Source: Eubacteriaceae bacterium (lineage in GTDB: Bacteria > Bacillota > Clostridia > Eubacteriales > Eubacteriaceae). Taken from it: a DNA stretch of 64,000 nt. A model generated the notes under the pieces. The model made no database searches and was not told where the DNA came from. It saw only the letters and a list, made by a program, of their open reading frames with translations. Positions 9,210 through 19,158 of the stretch are shown piece by piece. The stretch's first letter is position 1; every line of letters begins with the position of its first letter. The stretch is from NCBI GenBank assembly GCA_012522805.1, contig JAAYJS010000018.1, positions 1 to 64,000 of the forward strand, in the 5' to 3' direction. The translations under genes and the position numbers were made by a program.

Positions 9210-10595
9210 TTGGAAAAAATATTAGACTACCAACAATATTTATTAGATTTACCTAAAGAGACGTATATTACAATTTTAGAAAATTGTTATTCGGAAATAA
9301 CAGTGGCTAATACAGATGGAGATGTCATCTATGCTAACCCCAAAAGCATTGAGTGTCACGGCATCTTACCGGAAAACATGAGGGATATTAATTTTTTAAC
9401 GTCCTACAACGGTTTGTGGACACCGCCCTCTACCCAATATGCCATCGACACAGGAAGAACGGTATTTTGTCGCCAAAAATATTTATTGGACAAAAAACTA
9501 CACATTACCATCACTACGCCGGTTTACGATGAGAATAACGAATTGGAGATGATCGTTTATACCTCTATGGATGACGATGCGATTCAACATTTTGATATCG
9601 ATTATTTGGAAGAATCGGGTAGTAATAAGATAAGTGCTCGAGAAAAGCAAAAGTCGGATAACAATATTGTCGGTAACTCTTACATTATATATAAAACCCT
9701 CAACCGATTGTACCAGGCGGCTAAATCCGATATCCCTGTATTGTTGTTGGGAGAAACCGGTGTCGGCAAAAGTTTGTTCGCCAAATATATCCATGATTGC
9801 AGTCCCAGAAAAGATGCACCTTTTATTTCTATTAATTGCGCTTCTATTCCGGATAATCTGATAGAGAGTGAATTGTTCGGTTATGTTCCCTACGCTTTTA
9901 CCGGCGCCAGTCCTAAGGGTAAAAAGGGGTTGGTGGAGCTTGCCAACGGCGGCACCTTATTTTTAGATGAAATTGGAGAGCTGGAGTGGAACATTCAGGT
10001 TTAATTGTTGGATTTTTTAGAAAATCAGCGTTTTATCTCTGTAGGCGGTTTAGAACAAAAATATGTGGATACGCGTATCGTTACCGCGACCAATAAAAAC
10101 ATCGACAAACAGGTAGAAAAAGGTGTTTTTAGAGAAGATTTGTTTTGGCGTATTAATGGTATTACTCAAACGATACCCCCCTTAAGGGAACGCAGTAGCG
10201 ATATTATTCCCTTGCTTAAGTATTTTTTATCCTTACATAATAAAAAATACAATAAAAACAAACAATTCTCCGACGACGTGTTAAAGTTATTGATGTCCTA
10301 CAGTTGGCCGGGCAACGTTCGGCAACTTAGAAGTGCCGTAGAATACATGGCTGCCATGAGTATCGGCAATATGATTGAAACGGATCACTTGCCGGAGCAA
10401 GTCGCAAAATACGTTGATATGGAAATCCTTAAAAATGGGGAGTCTCTTTACAATGTATTGCTGGAGTCCTATAAAAAGAAAATTGTGATCAATTATTACA
10501 ATGAAGCCAAAAATGTAAAAACTTTTGCGGATACATTGGGTATCTCACAGGCCAACGCCTATAGACTCATCAATACTTATGTCAACGATGGGTAA
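9210..10595 (+). pseudogene. Sigma-54-dependent activator (PAS-AAA+-HTH) interrupted by in-frame TAA
   Basis: Start is TTG 9210 with CGGAGG 9 bases upstream. An N-terminal PAS-like sensor domain covers about residues 15-130. The AAA+ domain has Walker A GETGVGKS, an FTGA sigma-54 contact loop (YAFTGAS) and Walker B GGTLFLDEIGEL. A C-terminal helix-turn-helix ends the protein. The ORF track splits it at TAA 10002-10004. The same frame continues without a gap as LLDFLENQRFISVGG, exactly what follows in NtrC-family proteins, where a Lys codon (AAA) is expected in place of TAA. It is divergent from the sigma-54-promoted operon and almost certainly its regulator. As read, the ATPase is cut before its arginine finger, so it would be non-functional. 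Confidence 0.9.
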
Positions 10596-10627
10596 GGCTT
10601 GCAAGTAAAAAGATCAAAACTATTTTT

Positions 10628-10672
10628 AATCCCTTCTTTCATGCACTTCGATAGGCTATAATAGAAGGGATT
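10628..10672 (+). terminator. Inverted repeat after the activator, enclosing a TATAAT
   Basis: AATCCCTTCT and AGAAGGGATT form a 10-bp stem with a 25-base loop, followed by TTAAATTT. The loop contains TATAAT at 10657-10662, about 30 bases before the next start codon, so terminator and promoter functions may overlap. Confidence 0.5.
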
Positions 10673-10691
10673 TTAAATTTGAGGAAATGAC

Positions 10692-11315
10692 ATGAGAAGC
10701 ATAACCCCTGGGGAGAAAACCGGTTTGGTCAATTTATCTGAAAGGATTCCGTCCTTGGAAACCGATGTCAGATTTTATACCGGCGAAAATTTCATAGGAA
10801 AACCCTTACCCGGTTACCACGCTCCGGTGGTGTGGGCGAGTGCCCAATGCGCCGAAGCCTTGCAACGGGTTCAACATTTATTGTTGGCGCAAGGTTTGTC
10901 CCTTCGGGTTTACGACGGTTACAGACCGCAGGAGGCGGAGTGTGCCATCCGCGATTGGATGGAGGAGCCGGAGACCATGCCGGAAAAAGCTTACTATTAT
11001 CCCAAGCTGACCAAAAAGCAATTGATGGAGAAGGGCTTTATAAAATTTCCTTCGGTGCATCGCACCGGCGAGGCTTTGGATGTGACGCTTTTTAAGCTAT
11101 CCTCGGGCATATCTTTGGATATGGGCTCACCCTATGGGTACATGTCTCCGGCTTCCCAAAAAACTTATTCTCACTTGACACCAAGACAGGTCCAAAATCG
11201 GTTAATGCTGAAATATGCCATGGCATCGGCGTGTTTTAAAATGAATGACGGGGGCTGGTGGCATTTTGAGTTGGATACAGAGAGATGGAAAAGAGAAAAT
11301 CGAGCAAGCATTTAG
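10692..11315 (+). CDS. VanX/DdpX-like D-Ala-D-Ala dipeptidase (peptidase M15D)
   Basis: 207 residues, normal for the family. The zinc motif SxHxxGxAxD appears as SVHRTGEALD and the last zinc His as GGWWHFE. The DGYRP motif, which carries the catalytic arginine, is present. Known enzymes hydrolyse D-Ala-D-Ala for vancomycin resistance or for nutrition. There is no signal peptide, so it is cytosolic. One oddity: the catalytic base usually seen as E in EWWH is G here, so activity is uncertain. No vanRSHA genes are nearby, so resistance should not be inferred. GAGG lies before ATG. Confidence 0.82.
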   Translation: MRSITPGEKTGLVNLSERIPSLETDVRFYTGENFIGKPLPGYHAPVVWASAQCAEALQRVQHLLLAQGLSLRVYDGYRPQEAECAIRDWMEEPETMPEKAYYYPKLTKKQLMEKGFIKFPSVHRTGEALDVTLFKLSSGISLDMGSPYGYMSPASQKTYSHLTPRQVQNRLMLKYAMASACFKMNDGGWWHFELDTERWKRENRASI

Positions 11316-12130
11316 GAGATTATGTGGAAACAACCAATCAGCAAAGCGGATTGACGGCAAATCAATTGAAAATGATCGCTATTGTTGCCATGACTATCGA
11401 TCATATCGGTTGGGCTTTTGTGGAGACAACGACGCCATTGGGGATTGGGATGCATCTGATCGGCCGATTCACCATGCCCATTATGTGTTTTTTTATTGCC
11501 GAGGGCTACCATTACACCCGCAATATTAAAAAATACGCCATGCGTCTGTTGTTTTTTGCACTTTTGCCTTATCTTCCCTTTATCTTTTATCGCACTGGGG
11601 CCCTGCCCAATGCAGAGAGTTTTTTAATGCTCAACGTCATTTTTGTGTTGCTTTTGGGACTCATCGCCTTACACCTTCACAATACCATCAAACAACCGGC
11701 TTTGCGATGGTTGTTGACCATTCCCATTTTGTATTTGGCAAGTTTTTGCGATTGGCAATACTTCGGTGTTTTATTTATTTTAGCCTTTGGTTTAAACAGA
11801 AGAAACTTTAGAAAACAAGCTTTTTGGTTCAGTGCCGTTGTTTTGCTTTACTATATAGAACTTTATTGGCCTTATGGGATGCTTTTGTATCGGACCATCA
11901 ACGGGCGTTATACCATCTCACAAGCAAAGGAGCTTTTGAGCACCTTCCCTCACCTGTATTATTTGAGTCATGCAGTGATGCGCATGGGGTTATTGCTGTC
12001 GTTGATTTTGTTGTCGAAATATAATGGCAAAAAAGGACGGGATCTGCCCGGCGGCAAATGGTTTTTTTATATTTACTACCCCCTTCATCTTCTGATTATC
12101 GGATTTTTTCTATTTTTTGTTTTTGAATAA
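11285..12130 (+). CDS. TraX-family membrane protein
   Basis: 281 residues, about 8 membrane segments. Strong TraX signature at the N-terminus: LKMIAIVAMTIDHIGWAF followed by GRFTMPIMCFFIAEGYHYTR and KYAMRLLFFALLPYLPF. Family members resemble acyltransferases; the F-plasmid TraX N-acetylates pilin, while chromosomal Firmicute copies have no assigned target. It overlaps the dipeptidase gene by 31 bases in another frame, suggesting translational coupling. No conjugation genes are near. Confidence 0.88.
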   Translation: MEKRKSSKHLGDYVETTNQQSGLTANQLKMIAIVAMTIDHIGWAFVETTTPLGIGMHLIGRFTMPIMCFFIAEGYHYTRNIKKYAMRLLFFALLPYLPFIFYRTGALPNAESFLMLNVIFVLLLGLIALHLHNTIKQPALRWLLTIPILYLASFCDWQYFGVLFILAFGLNRRNFRKQAFWFSAVVLLYYIELYWPYGMLLYRTINGRYTISQAKELLSTFPHLYYLSHAVMRMGLLLSLILLSKYNGKKGRDLPGGKWFFYIYYPLHLLIIGFFLFFVFE

Positions 12131-12152
12131 GATCATAACTGGGTTTTTAAAA

Positions 12153-12527
12153 CTAAAGTTTCGAAGTGTCTTTGAAGGGTTTGGTTGAAAATGGGTTTTT
12201 AGAGCCCTCCAGATAATTTTCTAAATCCTTTTTTAATCGAAAAAGCCGGTAGGGATGAAAAACAGTCAGACCGATTTGAGGTTGATGGATGAGGGGGATC
12301 GCTATAAAAAAAGCTTTCCCTGCCTCTTCTACCAAGAGAAGGTCTGTTTCGTTTCTCCAAGCAAGCAATACCGGCGGATTTTTGAGGTTGAGATCATATT
12401 TGTATCCTGTTTTGCTATCGATTAACAGGATTTTGTCTGAATGGATCATACATACACCGTTTCTCATGTCATCCGGTTCAGATGGAAAAACATTATGGGT
12501 GTATAAAATTCGATGGGTATGAACCAT
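12153..12527 (-). CDS. Hypothetical protein
   Basis: 124 residues from ATG 12527, preferred over 12569 because AAAGAGG lies 7 bases upstream. It is mostly beta-strand-like, without signal peptide, cysteines or membrane segments. There is no motif I recognise. It is convergent with traX and divergent from pgi. The codon pattern looks real, but function is unknown. Confidence 0.55.
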   Translation of the reverse strand: MVHTHRILYTHNVFPSEPDDMRNGVCMIHSDKILLIDSKTGYKYDLNLKNPPVLLAWRNETDLLLVEEAGKAFFIAIPLIHQPQIGLTVFHPYRLFRLKKDLENYLEGSKNPFSTKPFKDTSKL

Positions 12528-12768
12528 AGGGGACCTCTTTAAATACAATCTATCATTAAAAATAATCATTATCCATTTACGATCAGTATAGCACAGCGAC
12601 GATCCTACAATTCTTACTTTTAGCTATCAATATGGAGATTTAAAACTGTTATAGAAGGTTTACAAATGGTATAATAAGGAAAACGTGTTATCATATAAGT
12701 TAGAATTTAATTGTTACAAAGGTTTCGAGTTCGATGATCAAATAAGAGCGGTTACGGAGGAGAAGACT

Positions 12769-14118
12769 ATGGAAAAAAACGTAAGACTGGATGTTTCTAA
12801 GGCAAAGGATTTTGTAAGAGATCACGAATTAACTTACATCAAAAGGCAATTGGAGGATGTTAGAAAAGAATTGCTTGCCGGCACCGGGGCTGGAAATGAT
12901 TTTTTAGGTTGGATAGACCTGCCCGTGGCCATGGACCAGGAGGAATATGCTAGAGTTAAAACTGCCGCAGAGCGCATTAGGCAAGATTCCGAAGTGTTTT
13001 TGGTTATTGGTATTGGCGGCTCTTATTTAGGTGCTCGCGCAGCCATCGACTTTCTGCAACATAATTTTTATAACATAGCCTCTAAAGAAAAGCGAGGTGG
13101 ACCGGAAATTTACTTTGTCGGCAATAATATTTCCTCGACCTATGTCAGAGATTTAATCGATATTATTGGAGATAGGGATTTTTCGATCAACATCATTTCG
13201 AAATCCGGAACGACGACGGAACCGGCCATTGCTTTTAGAATTTTCAGAAAAATCTTGGAAGAAAAGTATGGCAAAGAAGGTGCAGCACAAAGAATTTACG
13301 CCACCACCGATAAAGCAAGAGGTGCCTTGCGCACTGTAGCCGATCAAGAAGGCTACGAAACCTTTATTATCCCCGACGATGTCGGCGGACGCTTCACCGT
13401 TTTAACACCTGTGGGTTTATTGCCCATCGCTGTCAACGGCACCGATATCGATGCCTTGGTCAAAGGCGCTGCGGATATGCGGGAGATGGCCATCAATGAA
13501 AAGTTTGAAGACAATAGCGCCATGTTGTATGCGGCTTATCGCAACCTCTTTTTAAGAAAAGGCAAGAGCATGGAAGTATTGGCCAATTACGAACCCAGCT
13601 TACACTATGTTTCCGAATGGTGGAAACAATTGTATGGCGAAAGCGAAGGCAAAGACGGCAAAGGTCTGTATCCTGCATCCTACGATTTAACCACAGACTT
13701 GCATTCCTTAGGGCAATTCATTCAAGATGGTGCACGCATAATGTTTGAGACGGTATTGAACGTAGAAGATTGCGACGCCGAAATTTTAATGGAAGCAGCG
13801 GACGAAGATTTGGATGGTTTAAATTATCTGGCCGGAAAAAACTTGGACTTTGTCAATAAAAATGCGATGAACGGTACCATCTTAGCGCATACCGATGGTC
13901 AAACCCCTAATTTGGTTGTTCACATTCCGGAACAAAGCCCTTATTATTTGGGTCAATTGTTTTATTTCTTTGAATTTGCCTGTGGATTAAGCGGCTACCT
14001 GCTGGGGGTGAACCCCTTCGACCAACCCGGCGTCGAAGACTACAAACGCAATATGTTTGCCCTGTTGGGAAAACCCGGCTACGAAGAAGAGAGAGAAAAA
14101 CTTTTAAAACGTCTCTAA
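12769..14118 (+). CDS. pgi: Glucose-6-phosphate isomerase
   Basis: 449 residues from ATG 12769, which follows CGGAGGAGAAG; the ORF-track start 84 bases earlier lacks an RBS. It interconverts glucose-6-P and fructose-6-P. The sugar-phosphate-binding segments [18 protein letters not shown] and [14 protein letters not shown] and the C-terminal [13 protein letters not shown] signature are all present. Length matches the short Firmicute GPI type. It is monocistronic, ending at a strong terminator. Confidence 0.97.
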   Translation: MEKNVRLDVSKAKDFVRDHELTYIKRQLEDVRKELLAGTGAGNDFLGWIDLPVAMDQEEYARVKTAAERIRQDSEVFLVIGIGGSYLGARAAIDFLQHNFYNIASKEKRGGPEIYFVGNNISSTYVRDLIDIIGDRDFSINIISKSGTTTEPAIAFRIFRKILEEKYGKEGAAQRIYATTDKARGALRTVADQEGYETFIIPDDVGGRFTVLTPVGLLPIAVNGTDIDALVKGAADMREMAINEKFEDNSAMLYAAYRNLFLRKGKSMEVLANYEPSLHYVSEWWKQLYGESEGKDGKGLYPASYDLTTDLHSLGQFIQDGARIMFETVLNVEDCDAEILMEAADEDLDGLNYLAGKNLDFVNKNAMNGTILAHTDGQTPNLVVHIPEQSPYYLGQLFYFFEFACGLSGYLLGVNPFDQPGVEDYKRNMFALLGKPGYEEEREKLLKRL

Positions 14119-14134
14119 AAGAAAAAAGATAACA

Positions 14135-14163
14135 AAAAAAACGCTCCAGTGGAGCGTTTTTTT
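14135..14163 (+). terminator. Bidirectional terminator between pgi and methyltransferase
   Basis: AAAAAAACGCTCC AGT GGAGCGTTTTTTT; A-tract on one side and T-tract on the other allow use by both convergent genes. Confidence 0.9.
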
Positions 14164-14183
14164 ATGTGTATCGCACATTCAAG

Positions 14184-14843
14184 TTATTTTTTTCGACACA
14201 AAAAACTGGCAATGGCACCGTCAACCCGAAACCAAAGCAGATCGTAACGTTTCTTTAGTCTGTTTTGTAGTGTTTCTTTCGATTCGAAGGGTGGGGTAAA
14301 CCAGCCTTTTTTTGTGAGGACATTTTTCACCAGACAATCACTGATTTTCAGTTCGTTGCGTATAAAAAAACAACCCAAAAAGAGGCCGCCTTGCTTTAAA
14401 ACACGATGACATTCGTCGTAGGCCTTTTGCTTATCGGGAAAGACGTGAAAGCCGTTCATCGATAACAGTATGTCGAAATCTTCATCTGCAAAGGGCAGGG
14501 CCCCCACATCTCCTTGTAGCAATTCGATGGAAACGCCCCGACTGGACATTAAGTTTTCGCATTTTTCAAGCATCTCGCTGCTGTAGTCAATCCCTGTAAT
14601 CGTGGCATCTTTAAGATGAGCGTAGGTATCGGCGGTAAAAATACCCGTTCCTACAGGGACATCCAAAAGTTTGCCATTAAAATTTTTAGGTATTTTCTGA
14701 AGCAATCGTTCAGCGATATCGATGTCGTTGATACCACCCCAAAAAATAGACAGATAACATTTGCTCCGCCAAGTGCGCCCGCATAAGACCTCATCGTAAA
14801 AGGAAATGGAGGTGCGGTAGGCGGATTTAATTTTGCCGGACAT
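14184..14843 (-). CDS. Class I SAM-dependent methyltransferase (UbiE/Methyltransf_11 type)
   Basis: 219 residues. Motif I is LLDVPVGTGIFT (SAM glycine loop), the acidic motif II is TGIDYSSEML, then LQGDVGALPFADEDFD and a typical CHRVLKQGG post-motif. RBS AGGAG lies before ATG 14843. The methyl acceptor cannot be predicted, and the gene stands alone between two terminators. Confidence 0.87.
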   Translation of the reverse strand: MSGKIKSAYRTSISFYDEVLCGRTWRSKCYLSIFWGGINDIDIAERLLQKIPKNFNGKLLDVPVGTGIFTADTYAHLKDATITGIDYSSEMLEKCENLMSSRGVSIELLQGDVGALPFADEDFDILLSMNGFHVFPDKQKAYDECHRVLKQGGLFLGCFFIRNELKISDCLVKNVLTKKGWFTPPFESKETLQNRLKKRYDLLWFRVDGAIASFLCRKK

Positions 14844-14936
14844 AGTTTTCTCCTAATTCACAAATTAATTTATTATACCACACTAACATTTATTCGGAAA
14901 GCGCCATGATTTAGAGTTTATGCAGAGCCTTAGGCA

Positions 14937-14994
14937 TAAAAAATCGCCTTGAAGTTTGTCGGGATGTCGGCTGTACCTTCAAGACGATTCTTTT
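14937..14994 (-). terminator. Terminator after glnN
   Basis: On the minus strand GAATCGTCTTGAAG pairs with CTTCAAGGCGATT around a 27-base loop, and TTTTT follows. Confidence 0.75.
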
Positions 14995-15002
14995 AAAAAT
15001 AT

Positions 15003-17135
15003 TTAAATATAATACAAAATGTCCTCGTAAATGGGGAAGGGCCAATGGCGGCTTGCAACGTAGGATTCCAGACGGTCGGCGACAAGGCGCAGGGCCTTCA
15101 TAGCAGGGATGACGGTGTCGTGGCAATGGTTGGCTCGGTTTTGAGAGTTAGCAATGTCTTTGTTTTCCGAAAGAGTCATTTCCAATCGGTCGATGTCCGC
15201 AACCAATTCATCGCAATCTTGAGAAAGTTTTTGAATCAAGCGGTCTTCTATCGCTGTTAATGCTTCCAAACCGGCCATCTTCTTTTGGGCATAACCCGTG
15301 GCGATGTCTTGACTATATGCCAGTGCAGCGGGTAAGATCTCTCTTTTTGCGATGGTTAACATGGTTCGCGCTTCGATGGTAATGGTCTCGGAGTAATCCG
15401 ACAGGTGAATCTCCTGCCGTGCCATCAATTCGGGGCCGGTGTAAATATTGTGGTTTTCAAATAAAAGGATATTCTTATCCAAACAATAGTTGGCAAAGGC
15501 TTCCGGGGTGCTCTTCAAGTTGGGCAATCCTCTTTTACGGGCCTCTTGTAGCCAATGTTCGGTGTAGTTGTTGCCGTTAAAAATAACCCGTTTATGATTG
15601 CGAATGGAGTTTTTAAGAACCCGTCGCAATGCTTTTTCGAAATTATCCGCACCTTCCAATTGGTCGGCAAATTCCCGCAATACTTGGGCGACCATGGTGT
15701 TTAAGGCGATGTTGGGGCCGGCGATGCTTTGGTTGGAACCCAGCATTCTGAACTCAAATTTGTTTCCCGTAAAAGCCATGGGAGAGGTTCTGTTACGGTC
15801 GTTGTTATCGATTTTAAAACTGGGAACCGCTTCGATACCTAAATCCATAATGAGATCGGACACGGCATGAATGGGTGCGCCGGTTTCTAAGGATTCTAAA
15901 GCTGCGGTTAATTGCTCACCTAAAAAGATCGACAAAATGGCCGGTGGTGCTTCGCTACCGCCGAGACGCATATCGTTGCCTGCGGTTGCAATGGTACAAC
16001 GGAGCATTTCCGGGTAGCGGTCGACCGCTTCGACAAAGGCCGTTACAAAAGTCAAAAATTGCAAGTTGTCTTGGAGGGTATCTCCGGGGTTTAGAAGATT
16101 TTCCCCCGTGTTGGTTGTCATGGACCAATTGTTATGCTTGCCGGAACCATTGATACCTTGAAAGGGTTTTTCATGAAGCAAACAGGCAAAATTGTGACGG
16201 GCCGCCACTTTCTGCATGTATTCCATGATCAATTGGTTGTTGTCCGTGGCCATATTGGTGTTGGTATACACCGGGGCCTATTCATGTTGGGCAGGAGCGG
16301 ATTCGTTGTGACGTGTTTTAGAGGGAATACCCAATTGCCACAATTCTCTGTCCAGATCGCACATAAAGGAATGCACTCTGCCGCGGATTCGCCCGTAATA
16401 ATGGTCATCCTTTTCTTGTCCCTTAGGTGGGCGGTTACCGAACAGGGTGCGACCGGTCAGGGTTAAATCCTTACGTTTTTTAAAATCGTTGCGATCGATG
16501 AGAAAATATTCCTGCTCCGCACCGACATTGGTGTTTACTTTTTTGACATCGGTTTTGCCGAAAAGGTGTAAAATGCGTACGGCTTCCTTGGATAAACTTT
16601 TATCCGAGCGCAGCAAAGGCGTTTTTTTATCTAAAATTTCGCCGGAAAAGGACACAAAGGTTGTGGGGATGCAGAGGGTCGTGCCCTTAATAAAGGCAAA
16701 GGAGGTGGGATCCCAAGCGGTATAGCCCCGAGCTTCAAAGGTTGCTCGCAAACCGCCACTGGGAAAGGAGGAAGCGTCGGATTCGCCTTTAATGAGTTCT
16801 TTTCCTGAAAACTCCATGATCACCTTACCTTCGGTGGTGGGGCTGATGAAAGCTTCGTGCTTTTCCGCAGTGATGCCGGTCATGGGCTGAAACCAATGGG
16901 AAATATGGGTAACGCCATATTCCATAGCCCAGTCCTTCATGGCGCTGGCTACAACTTCCGCGACGTTTTCATCCAAGGGCAGGTCTTTTAAGACGGTGTC
17001 CACCATCGCTTTGTAGATATGCTTGGGCAGGCGCTTGCGCATGACGGTATAATTAAAGACCTTCGACCCGAAAAGATTGATGACGTCCTCTTTATTATCG
17101 TAAAAATGTTGAGGTTCATTTTGATTTTGAAACAT
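15003..17135 (-). pseudogene. glnN: Glutamine synthetase type III interrupted by in-frame TAG
   Basis: Two ORFs (16278-17189 and 15003-16271) are one reading frame of about 710 codons, the normal length of the dodecameric GSIII. ATG 17135 is chosen because of GGAGAG just before it. The stop TAG at 16278-16280 falls inside the conserved stretch [13 protein letters not shown]-stop-AP, where GSIII proteins have Leu (TTG to TAG is one change). Downstream residues (DNNDRNRTSPMAFTGNKFE) are perfectly conserved, so the gene was recently intact or the base is an error. GSIII makes glutamine from glutamate, ammonia and ATP. No other glutamine synthetase is in the window. Confidence 0.93.
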
Positions 17136-17178
17136 GGACTCTCCTTTGCAAATTGGTATCAAAGAATAGAATGAGGTT

Positions 17179-17207
17179 ATTATAATCAAAGAAGATTGAA
17201 AAGTAAA
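17179..17207 (-). promoter_or_regulatory. Sigma-70 promoter for glnN
   Basis: On the minus strand TTTACT and TATAAT are 17 bases apart, about 45 bases before the glnN start. Confidence 0.6.
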
Positions 17208-17212
17208 GAAAA

Positions 17213-17280
17213 AACCCGCGTTTTAAAGCTGAAAGACCACTTGGGTACCTTTCCTGAATAAAGCTTTAAAAACACGGGTT
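17213..17280 (-). terminator. Terminator after the metal-efflux operon
   Basis: AACCCGTGTTTTTAAAGC pairs with GCTTTAAAACGCGGGTT on the minus strand, followed by TTTTTTC. The large loop has a small nested hairpin. Confidence 0.75.
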
Positions 17281-17301
17281 GATGGTTGGTTGAATATCGG
17301 G

Positions 17302-19155
17302 TTATTTAAGCCTCAAGGCTCTCGCTGCGTTGAGAACGGCCAATACCGAAACCCCAACGTCTGAGAATATAGCTTCCCACATATTGGCCATGCCCAAGGC
17401 GCCTAAAGCTAAGACAAAAAACTTAACACCTAAGGCAAAAATAATATTCTGTTTAACGATGGCCATGGTCTTCTTGGAAATGCTGATGGCGGTGGCAATT
17501 TTAGCAGGGTTGTCGTCCATTAAAACCACGTCGGCCGCTTCGATGGCGGCATCGCTACCCAATGAACCCATGGCGATGCCGATATCCGCACGGGTTAAAA
17601 CCGGCGCATCGTTGATACCGTCACCGGCAAAGAGTAACTTTCCTTTGTCGGATTTCTCTTTAAAAATTTTGTCCACCATGGCGACCTTATCTCCGGGTAG
17701 AAGCTCTGAGTAGACTTCATCGATACCCAAAGTCGCGGCAACAGTTTCAGCGACTTCCTTCTTGTCCCCGGTAAGCAGGATAAGGCGCCGGATGCCTTGT
17801 TCCTTTAAAGAAGCAATGGCTTCAGCTGCTTCGGTCTTAATTTCGTCCTCTAAGGTAATAGTTCCTGCGTATTGCTCATCGATGGCGATGTGCACCTCCG
17901 TTGAGGCTCTAGGAAAAGGGAAATCCTCAGGGAATTGGACAAAGTGTTTTTCTAGAAAAACTTGGTTGCCCGCCAATACTTGCTTTCCGTCGACGACGGC
18001 ATGGACACCGTGACCGGAAATTTCCGTTGCAGAGGCCAAGAGTTCTTTATTTAAAGGCTTGCCGTAGGCTTCTACGATGGATAGAGAAATCGGATGGTTG
18101 GATTGACTTTCTGCCAAAGCCGCATATTCGAGCAAGGCTTCTTGAGAGAGCGTCCGTGCAAAAATATCCTTTACTTTAAAATGTCCCTTGGTCAGCGTAC
18201 CGGTTTTATCCATGAGTACAATTTCCGATTGGGCAAGGGCTTCCAAATAGTTGCCCCCCTTAATGAGGATGCCTTTTTTAGAAGCACCGCCGATACCGCC
18301 AAAAAAGCTGAGGGGTACCGATATCACCAAGGCACAAGGGCAAGAGATAACGAGGAAAATAAGGGAGCGCTTCAGCCAATCGTGGAAGGGTTGGGCAAAA
18401 AACACCGGAGGTATGATGGCCATCAACAAGGCCAAACCCACTACTGCGGGGGTATAATACCGGGCAAAACGGGTGATGAAATTTTCTGTTTTGGCTTTTC
18501 GTTCCGATGCTTCCTCCACCAATTCCAAAATTTTAGAAACGGTGGAATCCTCAAAGGTTTCGGTGACCCGAAGGGTCAAAATGCCAGCGAGGTTCACGCA
18601 GCCGCTGAGCACTTGATCGCCTGGTTGTACATACCTGGGTACGGATTCTCCGGTTAAGGCGGAGGTATCGACGGTTCCGCTGCCGTCCATCAAAATGCCG
18701 TCTAAGGGAATGCGCTCTCCGGCTTTGACGACAATGGTATCGCCGACGGCAACCTCATCCGGGTCGACAACCGTTACTTGATTGTCAACCAAAAGGTTGG
18801 CTGTATCCGGAGCGATGTCCATGAGTTCCGCTATGGACGCCCTAGAACGGTTAACCGCCATATCTTGAAACAAGGTACCGATCTGATAAAACAGCATGAC
18901 GGCGACCCCTTCCAGATATTCTCCGATGTAAAAGGCACCTAAGGTTGCAACGGTCATTAAAAAGTATTCATCTAAAAAGCGGCGATTTTTTAAATTGCCA
19001 AATGCTTTGGCAATGATGTCGCTGCCGACAACCTGATAGGCCACAAAATAGGGAAGTATGCGCCATGGTCCGGCAAGGGGCAGGATGAGAGCCAGCACCA
19101 AAAGTGCCGCGCCGAGGGCACATCGCAAAGCTCTTTTTTTTATACTGGGAGACAT
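17302..19155 (-). CDS. cadA: Heavy-metal P1B-type ATPase (Cd/Zn/Pb exporter)
   Basis: 617 residues. It has the P-type motifs TGES (A-domain), ISCPCALVIS (CPC metal site in the membrane), DKTGTLT (phosphorylated Asp), the SNHPIS HP motif of heavy-metal pumps and GDGINDAP. The first membrane helices start almost at residue 1: there is no N-terminal HMA domain, which instead is the separate gene 4 bases upstream. It exports divalent soft metals across the plasma membrane using ATP. It is third in the cadC-like / HMA / cadA operon. The metal specificity (Zn, Cd or Pb) is inferred from the CPC motif and the CadC-type regulator. Confidence 0.94.
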   Translation of the reverse strand: MSPSIKKRALRCALGAALLVLALILPLAGPWRILPYFVAYQVVGSDIIAKAFGNLKNRRFLDEYFLMTVATLGAFYIGEYLEGVAVMLFYQIGTLFQDMAVNRSRASIAELMDIAPDTANLLVDNQVTVVDPDEVAVGDTIVVKAGERIPLDGILMDGSGTVDTSALTGESVPRYVQPGDQVLSGCVNLAGILTLRVTETFEDSTVSKILELVEEASERKAKTENFITRFARYYTPAVVGLALLMAIIPPVFFAQPFHDWLKRSLIFLVISCPCALVISVPLSFFGGIGGASKKGILIKGGNYLEALAQSEIVLMDKTGTLTKGHFKVKDIFARTLSQEALLEYAALAESQSNHPISLSIVEAYGKPLNKELLASATEISGHGVHAVVDGKQVLAGNQVFLEKHFVQFPEDFPFPRASTEVHIAIDEQYAGTITLEDEIKTEAAEAIASLKEQGIRRLILLTGDKKEVAETVAATLGIDEVYSELLPGDKVAMVDKIFKEKSDKGKLLFAGDGINDAPVLTRADIGIAMGSLGSDAAIEAADVVLMDDNPAKIATAISISKKTMAIVKQNIIFALGVKFFVLALGALGMANMWEAIFSDVGVSVLAVLNAARALRLK

Positions 19156-19158
19156 GGT

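Noticed and set aside
10878-11060. Shadow ORFs opposite genes (for example 5623-5844, 8054-8407, 18094-18657, 47742-48368, 55618-55980)
   Set aside because: They lie wholly opposite or inside confidently identified genes, in other frames, and show no family motifs.
10692-11315. Vancomycin-resistance locus
   Set aside because: Only a VanX-like gene is present, with an altered active site; vanH, vanA and vanRS are absent.
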